Positions 9,141-17,489 of a DNA stretch of 64,000 nt are shown piece by piece. The stretch's first letter is position 1, and the number at the start of each line of letters is the position of its first letter. A program made the translations under genes and the position numbers. Origin of the DNA: Sporosarcina ureae (GTDB lineage Bacteria; Bacillota; Bacilli; Bacillales_A; Planococcaceae); NCBI RefSeq assembly GCF_002101375.1, contig NZ_CP015207.1, positions 2,062,001 to 2,126,000 on the forward strand, written 5' to 3'. The notes below the pieces were generated by a model. The model made no database searches, was not told where the DNA came from, and saw only the letters and a list, made by a program, of their open reading frames with translations.

Positions 9141-9186
9141 CGTAAGATAATATATGAGTATAAAGAATAAAAACGGAGGCGTTAAT

Positions 9187-10218
9187 ATGAAAATCGCATG
9201 GAAAGAAATGAAGAAGAGTAAAACTAAGTTTCTAATTCTCGGGTCCATTATATTCCTCGTCAGCTTCTTGACGTTTATTATTTCAGGACTGGCAAACGGA
9301 TTATCACAGGATAATGCAGCGCTGATAAAAGATTTACCGGAAGGACAATTTTATTTAAGTAAGGATGCAGACGAGACCTACAATCTTTCAAAAATAGATG
9401 AAGAAGTTCAAAAGCAAATACTCATTGACCGTCCCGATGCAACTGCATTTTCGGTTCAGATGGGATTCGTCAATGACGCAAAAGATAAGCAGCACAGTGT
9501 GGCATTCGTTGCTTCTACTGATTCCGAGCTATTTGAAAACGTCAAAGATGGAGAAATTGTTCTGGATAGTTCTTTAAAAGAAGATGGAATTCAAGTTGGT
9601 GACGTCTTAACGAATAATCAATTCAGTGGAGAGTTCGTTGTTAAAGGGTTTGTTGATCAACAAAAGTACAGTCACGCACCCGTTGCTTTCATCGGGATGA
9701 CGAACTATCAGGAAATCTATCGAGTGATGGAAATGCAGACAATTTTCATCCCAGGTAAAGATGCACCAACACTAAGCGCATTAGATTCATTTTCAAATAA
9801 AGAGTTTTTAAATGCAATTCCAAGTTACAGTGCAGAGCAGATGTCATTGAATATGATCGTCTGGTTCCTAGTCATAATCAGTGGTATGCTGTTTGCAATT
9901 TTCTTCTATATGATGAATGTTCAGAAGATCGGATTGTACGGCATATTGAAAGCGATTGGTATGAAGACGATTTCGTTATTCAAGATGATTTGGTATCAGA
10001 TGCTAGTCATTACCGCTATTTCACTCGTATTGTCCATTGCGCTCAGCCAAGCATTTAGTTTAATTGCCCCTGAAGGCATGCCGTTCCACTTAACGATGGA
10101 CACCGTATTGATGCTATCAGCAGTATTTATGGTAGTCGGTTTTATCGGTGCTACCATTTCAGGAATCCAAGTGAAAAATATTGAACCGCTTCAAGCGATT
10201 CAACAAGGAGAGATGTAA
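9187..10218 (+). CDS. hrtB: Heme efflux permease, HrtB-like (FtsX/MacB fold)
   Basis: A 343-residue membrane protein with one N-terminal TM segment, an extracytoplasmic domain of about 190 residues, and three TM helices in the last 120 residues (NMIVWFLVIISGMLFAIFFYMMNV onward). This is the layout of HrtB, which exports excess heme with the ATPase HrtA. The start at 9187 is set by ACGGAGGC seven bases before it; an upstream ATG at 9154 has no site. The direct repeat at 9121 supports heme regulation. hssRS is not next to it. A general FtsX-like exporter is the alternative. Confidence 0.8.
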   Translation: MKIAWKEMKKSKTKFLILGSIIFLVSFLTFIISGLANGLSQDNAALIKDLPEGQFYLSKDADETYNLSKIDEEVQKQILIDRPDATAFSVQMGFVNDAKDKQHSVAFVASTDSELFENVKDGEIVLDSSLKEDGIQVGDVLTNNQFSGEFVVKGFVDQQKYSHAPVAFIGMTNYQEIYRVMEMQTIFIPGKDAPTLSALDSFSNKEFLNAIPSYSAEQMSLNMIVWFLVIISGMLFAIFFYMMNVQKIGLYGILKAIGMKTISLFKMIWYQMLVITAISLVLSIALSQAFSLIAPEGMPFHLTMDTVLMLSAVFMVVGFIGATISGIQVKNIEPLQAIQQGEM

Positions 10219-10219
10219 T

Positions 10220-10897
10220 ATGTCTGCCTTTACAATTGATAAAGTGAAAAAGACGTTTTCCAATGGAGAAATTGAAGAAGAGATATTAAAAGGTGTGGAT
10301 TTATCGTTGAAGGAAGGGGAAATCACCGCGTTGATTGGCCCTTCCGGCTCTGGAAAATCAACTATCTTAACGATTGCAGCAGGTTTGCAAAGAGCATCTG
10401 GCGGCGAGATTTTATTTGAAGGGAAAGACATGACGAAGATGAGTCAGGAAGAGGTTCGCCACGTTCGTGCAACAGACTTCGGATTTGTTTTTCAGTCGTC
10501 CCACTTAGTTCCTTTTTTGACGGTGGAAGAGCAACTGCAGTTGATGCTTGACGTATCAGAAACGAAAATGAGTAAAAAAGAACAGGCCAAAGCAATAGAT
10601 GAGATGTTAGAGTTAGTTGAAATGCAGCACCGCAAAGATGCTTATCCTTCTTCCTTGTCAGGAGGAGAGCGTCAACGTGTGGCGATTGCTCGTGCAATCA
10701 TCCATCGTCCCAAAATCTTGTTTGCGGATGAACCAACTGCAAGTCTTGATACGAAACGCTCAAAAGGTGTGATGGAATTATTGCAAGAACTAACACGTAC
10801 ATTAAACTTAACGACATTGATGGTGACGCATGATGAAGAGATGCTACCATATGTTGATCGGGTTATTACGATGCGGGATGGTTATATAGTAGAATAA
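10220..10897 (+). CDS. hrtA: Heme efflux ATPase, HrtA-like
   Basis: A 225-residue ABC ATPase of the LolD/MacB group: Walker A GPSGSGKS, Q-loop FVFQSSHLVPFLTVEEQL, signature LSGGERQR, Walker B ILFADEP, and the H-loop in VTHDEE. The ATG at 10220 is preceded by CAAGGAG and begins one base after the hrtB stop, so the two are coupled. It energises HrtB to remove heme or similar hydrophobic compounds from the membrane. The nearby c-type cytochrome makes heme toxicity a sensible theme, but that link is only inferred. Confidence 0.82.
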   Translation: MSAFTIDKVKKTFSNGEIEEEILKGVDLSLKEGEITALIGPSGSGKSTILTIAAGLQRASGGEILFEGKDMTKMSQEEVRHVRATDFGFVFQSSHLVPFLTVEEQLQLMLDVSETKMSKKEQAKAIDEMLELVEMQHRKDAYPSSLSGGERQRVAIARAIIHRPKILFADEPTASLDTKRSKGVMELLQELTRTLNLTTLMVTHDEEMLPYVDRVITMRDGYIVE

Positions 10898-10898
10898 G

Positions 10899-11150
10899 CG
10901 AGACTGAGACATAACTATCTCACCCCGTTTCCCTGCACTCCGAAAGGCACGCTTTCCGAGGGGCGTGGCTTGAGCCGCTTCCTTCGCTATGCTGCGTCCA
11001 GGGTCTCAAGACGCACGCTGATCCCTCAGGAGTCGGCCTTTCTCCGTTCCGGTACATTCTGATACTCTAAAAAATATTTGCTGATAGAACAGAAAAAACG
11101 TAAAGGACTCATTCCCCTTACGTTTTTTCTGTTCTGTCCCAACCTCGTTT
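10899..11150. repeat. Dispersed intergenic element, family 2 (copy 1)
   Basis: The element begins GCGAGACTGAGACATAAC and ends with GTTCTGTCCCAACCTCG, which is close to the reverse complement of that start, so it has imperfect terminal inverted repeats. It contains CAGGAGTCGGCCTTTCTCCG, which is shared with the copy at 14441-14640. No coding sequence is visible. It fills most of the 411-base gap between hrtA and the cytochrome gene. Confidence 0.75.
11086..11135. terminator. Long terminator hairpin inside the family 2 element
   Basis: AGAACAGAAAAAACGTAA is the exact reverse complement of TTACGTTTTTTCTGTTCT, giving an 18-bp stem with a 14-base loop. It would end transcripts from hrtBA and carries T runs in both directions. 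Confidence 0.8.
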
Positions 11151-11308
11151 TCTTTTTGTCACAAAGTATTTGGGTTTTAGATTTGCTTATACAATAAGCT
11201 GTAAAGTTAAATGACACTAGGTATCAGCCATAAAATGGATAGACTGACATAGAGATGTGTGATAGGTTAAATAGGGTATATAGAAAATTATGGAAAGGGG
11301 GAGCGGAC

Positions 11309-12283
11309 ATGAAAAGAGCAACGGGACTAGCCCTAGGCTTTATCGTCATAGTTTGTTTGGTCGTCATAGCATTTATGGGCAACCAACTGCGTGTTAATAA
11401 AGACCAGGCATCAGAAACTCCGGAAGTAGCAGCGCCGACTGAAGAGGTTGCTGGGATTCAGCACAACCCGCCTTCAATGGATGACATTCCAGAGGGGAAA
11501 GAAGGGGAAGCAATTAAACGCGGCTTCGATTTATTCGATGATACGTCTAACGTATTACGTTCTGAGGCGGCAACAGTAGAAGACGGACTTGCACGAGTGA
11601 ATGAATTGTCTTGTACAAGTTGTCATGCAGGTGCAGGAACAGACGAAGGTGTTTCATCCATGGTCGGAATGTCTGCAGTTTATCCGATGTACATCGGACG
11701 ATCGGGTCAAATGGTTACACTAGAAGAACGTATTAACGGCTGTATGGTAAGAAGTATGGACGGGCAAAAATTTGCTGCTGATGATGAAGACTTAGATGCA
11801 ATGGTCGCATACATGACGTATATCTCCGAAGGAATTCCAGTAGGCGCCGAATTAGATTGGCGCCATAAGAACTCTCTGGACGATTTACCGACACCGAACG
11901 TAGAAAACGGTGAAGAAGTGTATCAGCAATCTTGTATCGCATGTCACGGTGAGAACGGTGAAGGGATCGGTTCTAACACGGGTCCTAAACTTTGGGGTGA
12001 AGGATCATTTAACGATGGAGCAGGAATTGCACGTATGACGAAAATGGCGGGGTACATCCAGAACAACATGCCTGTTGGTCAAGAAAGTACACTCACTGAT
12101 CAAGAAGCTAGTGACTTGGCGGCGTACATCCTATCAAAAGATCGTCCTGAATGGAAAAATCATGACAAAGACTGGCCGGACGGAGGTCGTCCGAACGATA
12201 TCATAACGAAAGAACGTCGTGATCAAATCAAAGATGGAACTATCAACTGGAATGAAGTATTAGCTCAGCCAGAAAAGAAATAA
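11309..12283 (+). CDS. tsdA: Diheme cytochrome c, TsdA-like thiosulfate dehydrogenase/tetrathionate reductase
   Basis: A 324-residue protein anchored by an N-terminal TM helix (residues about 5-24), with two heme sites: CTSCH at 102-106 and CIACH at 209-213. The spacing fits TsdA. Cys145 in NGCMVRSMDG lies where TsdA provides an unusual Cys axial ligand to heme 1, and Met254 in NNMPVG would ligate heme 2. TsdA interconverts thiosulfate and tetrathionate on the outer face. The start ATG follows GGGGGAG. A plain electron-carrier cytochrome is the alternative. The gene fits with the sulfur module at 34-38 kb. Confidence 0.75.
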   Translation: MKRATGLALGFIVIVCLVVIAFMGNQLRVNKDQASETPEVAAPTEEVAGIQHNPPSMDDIPEGKEGEAIKRGFDLFDDTSNVLRSEAATVEDGLARVNELSCTSCHAGAGTDEGVSSMVGMSAVYPMYIGRSGQMVTLEERINGCMVRSMDGQKFAADDEDLDAMVAYMTYISEGIPVGAELDWRHKNSLDDLPTPNVENGEEVYQQSCIACHGENGEGIGSNTGPKLWGEGSFNDGAGIARMTKMAGYIQNNMPVGQESTLTDQEASDLAAYILSKDRPEWKNHDKDWPDGGRPNDIITKERRDQIKDGTINWNEVLAQPEKK

Positions 12284-12292
12284 GCTGTTCAA

Positions 12293-12327
12293 CACGTCTG
12301 TCACATAAAGTGGCAGGCGCTTTTTTC
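12293..12327 (+). terminator. Terminator after the cytochrome gene
   Basis: CGTCTGTCAC pairs with GTGGCAGGCG (with G-U pairs) and is followed by CTTTTTTCTG. Confidence 0.8.
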
Positions 12328-12372
12328 TGTGGTAAACTAGTGGCATAAAGAAGAGAAAAGGGGAGAATGACT

Positions 12373-13002
12373 ATGAAATCACCATTTACATTTACACATA
12401 CAAAGCCAGTGAAGTCAGGAGAAAAACAACCTGCACTATTTTTACTTCATGGAATGGGGAGTCATGAAGAAGATTTACCACAACTAGTCAAAGATTTTAC
12501 AGATACACATCATATTTTCAGTTTGAGAGGACCTATCGTTCATGAGCCAGGCTATGCATTTTTCACGATTGAAGAGGAAGGAAAGCCGGTTCGTGAAGTA
12601 TTCGATAAAGTGCTCGTCTATATCCAATCATTCATTCGTGAAGCTATTCAGGAGTACGATCTAGATCCTGACCGTTTGACGGTCGTCGGTTTCAGTCAGG
12701 GAGCCGTACTTGCACAGGCGCTGGGTGTAACGTTGATCCCTTCACTGCATGGAGTAGTGGCGCTTAGCGGGTATGTACCTGATTTCGTCAAGAGTGAATA
12801 CGCAATACAATCTGTGGAAAATCAACAGGTATTCATTTCCCATGGAGACTATGACTATGTAATTCCATCCCAATCTGGAGTGGAAAGCAAGGAGTATTTC
12901 GAGTCGCTTGGTGCAGACGTTACGTTTAAAACATATAATGACGGACATGGTGTAACACCAGAGAATCAACAAGACTTGGCGGCGTTTATTCGGTCGCTAT
13001 AA
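12373..13002 (+). CDS. Phospholipase/carboxylesterase-type alpha/beta hydrolase
   Basis: A 209-residue serine hydrolase of the YodD/carboxylesterase group. The oxyanion motif LLHGMGSHEED is near residue 25, the nucleophile elbow GFSQGA near 105-110, the acid is probably in HGDYDYVIP, and the catalytic His in DGHGVT near 195. It would cleave small carboxylic esters in the cytoplasm. The ATG at 12373 is preferred over 12367 because AAGGGGAG lies 7-8 bases before it. It may be cotranscribed with the two genes that follow. Confidence 0.85.
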   Translation: MKSPFTFTHTKPVKSGEKQPALFLLHGMGSHEEDLPQLVKDFTDTHHIFSLRGPIVHEPGYAFFTIEEEGKPVREVFDKVLVYIQSFIREAIQEYDLDPDRLTVVGFSQGAVLAQALGVTLIPSLHGVVALSGYVPDFVKSEYAIQSVENQQVFISHGDYDYVIPSQSGVESKEYFESLGADVTFKTYNDGHGVTPENQQDLAAFIRSL

Positions 13003-13014
13003 GGAGTTGATCGG

Positions 13015-13902
13015 TTGAAGATCAAACCATTTTGGGCAATTATGTTGACGGTCGTATTGATTTGGGTGGCTAATTATATTTACGCAGAGAAGCACAAGCT
13101 TGAGCGTCCTGTATTCTTGAATCATTATCTTGATTTAAACTTGAAAAATGAACAGTATATACCGTTTTATTTTATTACGAATAAAGATGATACGTCTTTT
13201 ATACAGTTCGTGGAGCTAGGCAATATTCGGGGAATTCCGGATCGTTTTGGTGAGAATGAGGGAGTAGAGGTAGTAGAGCAATTTGGCAGATATTCATTAA
13301 AAAGAGTGAATATCCAGTTCGATCCGGAAGCATTCGTGACCTCTGGTGAAACAGTAAAATTCGATAATATGGTTGTCCACTTTTCTGGAAACGAAGTAGC
13401 TACTTATTCAATAGGTCAGATTGTGTTTCAATATCAAAAAGAACAGTGGGACCCGCTCTCATTCAAATCGGGTTCGGTAGGAGAATATTCGGAAACCCGG
13501 CTGAACGCAAAAGAGGCACTGACGATTGAATCGGTCGACACAGTATTCGATGATGCCTTACAAGATCAATTTCTTATAAAATTGCATAGCGCAAATGGTG
13601 TCGAAACAGAGCAACTAAGGCCTGTATTGGAAAGCGATGAGTGGAATCATGCAAAAGGCATTGATCTACGTGAGATGAATTTACCTCTGCAATTAGCCGC
13701 AGGGGCCTGGTTGAATGTGAAAAGTTATGCGGATCCTGCATTGCATGCCGTATTAGACGTAAAGATTGATTTGAACGGTACGACCGAAGCGGGTGAATCG
13801 TTCGTTACTCGGGTTGGTCATCTCCACTATTATCCATATATGACGAAAGAGTCTATCCGGCAAGTCATCGAGGATCGAACGGAGGTAAAAGCTCATGAAT
13901 AA
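13015..13902 (+). CDS. Membrane-anchored protein of unknown function
   Basis: A 295-residue protein starting at TTG, with AAGGAG eight bases upstream. It has one N-terminal TM helix (KPFWAIMLTVVLIWVANYIYA) and a long, probably extracytoplasmic remainder rich in beta-type sequence. I recognise no catalytic motif. It starts 12 bases after the hydrolase stop and overlaps the next gene by 8 bases, so it is in a three-gene unit. Function unknown. Confidence 0.75.
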   Translation: MKIKPFWAIMLTVVLIWVANYIYAEKHKLERPVFLNHYLDLNLKNEQYIPFYFITNKDDTSFIQFVELGNIRGIPDRFGENEGVEVVEQFGRYSLKRVNIQFDPEAFVTSGETVKFDNMVVHFSGNEVATYSIGQIVFQYQKEQWDPLSFKSGSVGEYSETRLNAKEALTIESVDTVFDDALQDQFLIKLHSANGVETEQLRPVLESDEWNHAKGIDLREMNLPLQLAAGAWLNVKSYADPALHAVLDVKIDLNGTTEAGESFVTRVGHLHYYPYMTKESIRQVIEDRTEVKAHE

Positions 13903-14455
13903 AGCATTTAAGTTATTCTTTTGGGGCTATCTCTTCGTTTTCTTCCGATTGCAAATAGGGATTGATATACTGGCAGCACCAATTGGTTACTATTTGATTT
14001 ATTCAGGTGCGCGACTACTAACTCAACGTTATCGGGTAGCCAAAAAAGTGGAAATCACCGCATTCATTGGGATGCTGATTTCGGTACCGGGGGTTTTCGT
14101 CAATCTTTCTGAAGTCAGTGATATGGGCTGGACCATATATGCGGGAATTTTATTCATTTGGAAAACAATCGTCGTCTACTACTTATTTGGTACGTGGAAA
14201 TCGATTATTCAAGAACCTGGCCAAGCACAGTTGCGTAACCGCATAAACACGGCTTATATCTGGTACATGAGCATTCACTTTATGATGATGCTCATGACAG
14301 CATTCTCGCTAAATTTTGGAGACCATGCATTTTCAACTTTCTTCATTATTATCAGTTTTGCATTGGTTGCGATGGACGTCTTGTTACTGTTCCTCATCGC
14401 TTCATTGCGTAGAGAGAATTGGGCAGAATATAAAACCAACGAGGCTGGGACATAA
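13895..14455 (+). CDS. Multi-pass membrane protein of unknown function
   Basis: A 186-residue protein with four to five hydrophobic segments (for example FKLFFWGYLFVFFRLQIGID, TAFIGMLISVPGVFV, WYMSIHFMMMLMTAFSL and TFFIIISFALVAMDVLLLFL). The ATG overlaps the previous gene by 8 bases, and GAGG precedes it. It probably works with its upstream partner in the membrane, but no family is recognised. Confidence 0.75.
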   Translation: MNKAFKLFFWGYLFVFFRLQIGIDILAAPIGYYLIYSGARLLTQRYRVAKKVEITAFIGMLISVPGVFVNLSEVSDMGWTIYAGILFIWKTIVVYYLFGTWKSIIQEPGQAQLRNRINTAYIWYMSIHFMMMLMTAFSLNFGDHAFSTFFIIISFALVAMDVLLLFLIASLRRENWAEYKTNEAGT

Positions 14456-14640
14456 CTAGAAAATAGTCCGCTCCCCTGCGCTGGCGCTCTTGTAAGGTCT
14501 CAACATTCGCGCTAGATCCCGCAGGAGTCGGCCTTTTTCCGCTCCGGTACACTTCTGTATCACAAGAGTTACTTTTATAAATACGTAGTCAAAAAAATGC
14601 ATGAAGGAGAAGAATGATCCTTCATGCGTTTTTTTGGTTT
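14441..14640. repeat. Dispersed intergenic element, family 2 (copy 2)
   Basis: It starts in the last codons of the membrane protein (GAGGCTGGGACATAACTA). It shares CAGGAGTCGGCCTTT and TCCGxTCCGGTACA with the copy at 10899-11150. A terminator lies in its 3' part. No gene is seen; the minus-strand ORF here follows the repeat. Confidence 0.7.
14591..14635. terminator. Terminator hairpin
   Basis: AAAAAAATGCATGAAGGA pairs with TCCTTCATGCGTTTTTTT around a 9-base loop. It can serve both the upstream operon and the convergent DMT gene. Confidence 0.85.
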
Positions 14641-14698
14641 TGTTTCGGTTTCTTCCAAACGCATCAGCTCGGAACGACAATCACCGTCGCCTTACCGT

Positions 14699-15604
14699 TT
14701 AATTCACCCGTCGTAACTGTAGTCGCCTCTTCACCGCAAACCGCTGCAATATAGCCGGCCACGTCATCCCGAACAGTACTAGGAAAATGCCAAGAAACTG
14801 CAAAGCCGTTAACTTTTCGCCAAGCAACAACATCGAAGCTATAATCGCCACAGGCAACTCAACAGCACTCAAAATAGAAGACATGCCCGCGCCGACTTTT
14901 GGCACTCCGACAGAAAACAAGAAAATAGGAAGGACAATTCCGAACACACCTAAAATGGAACCATAAATCCACAAACCATCACCTAACATCCCGTTCCATA
15001 AAATCTCTGGGGATTGGAAAAATGTAATGACAATCGCGGCATAAAACGACATTAAGAACAACCGCGTCACTACGTCCATACCTGGTACGGGCTTCTGATT
15101 TGCTGTAACGAACGCAGCGAAACTAAACGCCGCGGCAAGTCCCCATGCCCATCCCTGCCATGGGATTTCGCTTAGATCAACGTCAATTAATCCGGCAGCT
15201 AAAATCGTTCCGCCAAATAGAAAGACAAGTGATACCACTTCCGAACGTTTGGGCAAACGCTTGGCCCCTACACATTCATAGAGCATTCCGATCCAAGTGA
15301 ATTGAAAGAGTAATACGACCGCCAATGAAGCGGGCATATATTCAACTGCTTTCCCGTACACCGTCCCGGTAATCGCTGTGAATAAACCAGCAATTAATAC
15401 TGGGAAACTTCCACGGAAAGTCGGTAAACCACGTTTGACTAAGATGAAAATAATAAGCGCTAAAAGAAATCCGGTATAATATTGGCTCGTCACTGCTTCC
15501 GAAGCGGTGAAGCCATCTTGAATTGCTAATTTAATAATCGTTGATAAAATTCCATAACTTGCAGCTCCAAGTACAACGAGCAGCGGATACATCCACATTT
15601 TCAT
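14699..15604 (-). CDS. EamA/DMT family transporter
   Basis: A 301-residue protein with ten predicted TM helices and two EamA repeats, typical of drug/metabolite transporters. The second half ends in the characteristic SAVELPVAIIASMLLLGEKLTALQFLGI. The start is set at 15604 because GGAGG lies eight bases upstream on the minus strand; the longer form would add 13 residues with no site. Substrate unknown. Confidence 0.88.
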   Translation of the reverse strand: MKMWMYPLLVVLGAASYGILSTIIKLAIQDGFTASEAVTSQYYTGFLLALIIFILVKRGLPTFRGSFPVLIAGLFTAITGTVYGKAVEYMPASLAVVLLFQFTWIGMLYECVGAKRLPKRSEVVSLVFLFGGTILAAGLIDVDLSEIPWQGWAWGLAAAFSFAAFVTANQKPVPGMDVVTRLFLMSFYAAIVITFFQSPEILWNGMLGDGLWIYGSILGVFGIVLPIFLFSVGVPKVGAGMSSILSAVELPVAIIASMLLLGEKLTALQFLGIFLVLFGMTWPAILQRFAVKRRLQLRRVN

Positions 15605-15720
15605 CCGCATAACCTCCATTTCCATCGGATCATAGTATAGCATGAAAATAAGTTTTCAGACTGCACTATACTCACTGTATTTCCCGGGAAATAGCAACAA
15701 GTACTGCAAATAAACGAGGA

Positions 15721-15757
15721 AAAGCTGTACAGTGGAATTTTCACTGTACAGCTTTTA
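15721..15757. terminator. Bidirectional terminator
   Basis: AAAAGCTGTACAGTG is the exact reverse complement of CACTGTACAGCTTTT, a 15-bp stem with a 7-base loop, located after the small minus-strand gene. Confidence 0.85.
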
Positions 15758-15765
15758 ACGGTGAA

Positions 15766-16005
15766 TCAGTGGGGAGCGCCGTAGTCATTCGACAAGCTGC
15801 CACCACTAAAACGAGGGGAGTGGTTGATTTTTTCTTTCATAAGCGCTTTTCGCTGATCGGGTAAAGAGATGGAATCGACCGTTTGCATATCTTCATGCAA
15901 ATCGAACAAACTAACTGTGTTAGTCTGTAGATTTTCAGGATGTGTCTGAATCAGACGATAGGTATTCGGATGATAGTTAGGGCTTGGATTTTTCCTGGAC
16001 GCCAC
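15766..16005 (-). CDS. Small hypothetical protein
   Basis: A 79-residue hydrophilic protein starting at GTG, with TAGGAGGCGA eight bases before it. It begins 16 bases after the stop of the DUF3243 gene and is probably cotranscribed with it. The sequence is rich in Asn, Pro, His and Ser, without TM segments or motifs I know. Confidence 0.7.
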   Translation of the reverse strand: MASRKNPSPNYHPNTYRLIQTHPENLQTNTVSLFDLHEDMQTVDSISLPDQRKALMKEKINHSPRFSGGSLSNDYGAPH

Positions 16006-16021
16006 GTCTTATCGCCTCCTA

Positions 16022-16330
16022 TTATGCTTGGCGAACCATTTTTAGAAGCATATGTGCCAAAGAGTGTTGCTCTTCTTTAGTGCCTGAATCCCACAGTTCT
16101 TGTAATAAATATTGCTCACGGTTTCGCGGTTCTTCATGACGTGATAAATAATCGGCAATAAACTTTGTGGTTTTCGCCAATTGTTCATCACTCATTCCAA
16201 GGCTTTCACCTTTTTCTACCTTATCGGCTAGATACCCTTTAAAATGATTGAAGTTCTGCAAAATCTGATCTTTCTTGTCCTTACCCATGTTTGAAACTTC
16301 AGACTCCAGCTTTTTTTTCATTTCCACCAA
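16022..16330 (-). CDS. DUF3243 family protein (YmfJ-like)
   Basis: A 102-residue protein with the DUF3243 pattern: NFNHFKGYLADKVEKGESLGMSDEQL, then HEEPRNREQYLLQELWDSG, then HMLLKMV. It is a small soluble alpha-helical protein of unknown role found across Bacillales. The start is a TTG or GTG (16330 or 16327) behind AAGGAGTGG. First gene of a two-gene unit. Confidence 0.85.
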   Translation of the reverse strand: MVEMKKKLESEVSNMGKDKKDQILQNFNHFKGYLADKVEKGESLGMSDEQLAKTTKFIADYLSRHEEPRNREQYLLQELWDSGTKEEQHSLAHMLLKMVRQA

Positions 16331-16421
16331 TCAACCACTCCTTTTCATTGTGATACAACTAGCGTGTACAAGAAGTGGAGAACTATGCACAGGAAGATAT
16401 ATGTAAAGTATTTCGAATTAT

Positions 16422-16447
16422 GTGTGAAAGTGGTCTTCAATGGGTAG
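16422..16447 (+). promoter_or_regulatory. Possible SigB promoter
   Basis: GTGTGA-N14-GGGTAG resembles the SigB pattern GTTTAA-N12-15-GGGTAT and lies 37 bases before a YflT-domain stress gene. Confidence 0.5.
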
Positions 16448-16484
16448 AAGTATAGCATAGTGTTAGTGATAGGGAGGTGCAATA

Positions 16485-16958
16485 ATGGCTAATAAACAAT
16501 ATGAGGGCACATTTCATTCCGTAGATAACGTTCGTTATAAAATAACTGAACTAGAAGCAAAAGGATTTAAAAAGCATCACATTTGTGTAGTCTCCAATGT
16601 GCGAGATGACCTAAAAGTACTGGAAAGTGATCCTGAAATTGAAATAATCGGTATTCAGGAAGGATCGGTTTGGGATCATACGCGCCGTTTGTTCAACAGT
16701 AAAGATGAAATGTTAACGATTTTCATTAAAATGGGTTTTACAAAATTAGAATCCAAAACATTCTATAATGATTTAAAAGAAGGTGGGATCGCTTTATTTG
16801 TTGATCAACTGACAGATGAAGAACGAGCGCAATCTGTAGATCCACATGATAGTGCCCATCAGCAAACAGACAGTGGTGAAAATCTGGATAGTAATCCGAA
16901 TGGAGAAGTAGGTAATCCTATTCCAAATAGTCCACGAATAGGTACAAATCAGTTGTAA
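16485..16958 (+). CDS. General stress protein with YflT domain
   Basis: A 157-residue protein. Residues 1-110 match the heat-induced YflT/GSP17M fold (EGTFHSVDNVRYKITELEAKG, then HICVVSNV). The last 45 residues are a low-complexity hydrophilic tail (Asn, Ser, Asp). YflT-type proteins are SigB-controlled in Bacillus, and a SigB-like promoter lies upstream here. The ATG follows AGGGAGGTG. Molecular role unknown. Confidence 0.82.
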   Translation: MANKQYEGTFHSVDNVRYKITELEAKGFKKHHICVVSNVRDDLKVLESDPEIEIIGIQEGSVWDHTRRLFNSKDEMLTIFIKMGFTKLESKTFYNDLKEGGIALFVDQLTDEERAQSVDPHDSAHQQTDSGENLDSNPNGEVGNPIPNSPRIGTNQL

Positions 16959-16999
16959 AAAAGAAGGATCTCCCATTGTAATGGAAGATCCTTCTTTTT
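16957..16999. terminator. Terminator after YflT gene
   Basis: AAGAAGGATCT and AGATCCTTCTT form a stem with flanking A and T runs, so it can act in both directions for this convergent pair. Confidence 0.85.
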
Positions 17000-17054
17000 A
17001 TATTGTATAGAAAACAAGTCCGCTGATTGAGCAGCAGACTTGTTAGTACATGTA

Positions 17055-17264
17055 TTATTTTTCAGGATGTGATTCATCATCACTAAAGCGTTCTTTTGCT
17101 TTACCGATCTTTTCTTGTGTAGCACCTTTTGCTTTGTCCCATTTACCTTCAGCTTGCATTTTAGTGTTGTCAGTTAAATCACCTACGGTATCTTTTACAC
17201 TACCTTTGACTTTGTTGCCAAAACCTTTTAATTTATCTTCTGTACCGTGATCTTTGTTACTCAT
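17055..17264 (-). CDS. csbD: CsbD-like stress protein
   Basis: A 69-residue highly charged protein of the CsbD family (TEDKLKGFGNKVKGSVKDTVGD, then KAKGATQEKIGKAKERF). These small cytoplasmic proteins accumulate in stress and stationary phase; their activity is unknown. The ATG follows TGGAGGAGA. A good SigB-like promoter lies 35 bases upstream, consistent with csbD regulation in Bacillus. Confidence 0.9.
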   Translation of the reverse strand: MSNKDHGTEDKLKGFGNKVKGSVKDTVGDLTDNTKMQAEGKWDKAKGATQEKIGKAKERFSDDESHPEK

Positions 17265-17298
17265 ACTATCTCCTCCATTTCGTTTGTTATTATATTAA

Positions 17299-17323
17299 TT
17301 ACCCACTTTTTAAAAGGGAAAAC
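17299..17323 (-). promoter_or_regulatory. SigB-like promoter of csbD
   Basis: On the minus strand GTTTTC-N13-GGGTAA fits the SigB pattern, with the csbD ribosome site just downstream. Confidence 0.65.
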
Positions 17324-17432
17324 ATTCAATAAATGGTCGGAATAATTACATAATGTATTGTGCCCACTATAAAATTCTCCATAAGACACTGAGTATCAAT
17401 AGTAGAACTTCGGATGAATTTTTTTAAAAATG

Positions 17433-17466
17433 AAAAGCCGGAAACCTTCTGAGGGCTCCGGCTTTT
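17433..17466. terminator. Terminator hairpin
   Basis: AAAAGCCGGA pairs with TCCGGCTTTT. On the minus strand it ends the small gene at 17490. Confidence 0.8.
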
Positions 17467-17489
17467 CGGGTGTATACAAATGTCTGGCA

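Noticed and set aside
14456-14680. 74-codon minus-strand ORF
   Set aside because: It lies in a dispersed repeat and a terminator hairpin.
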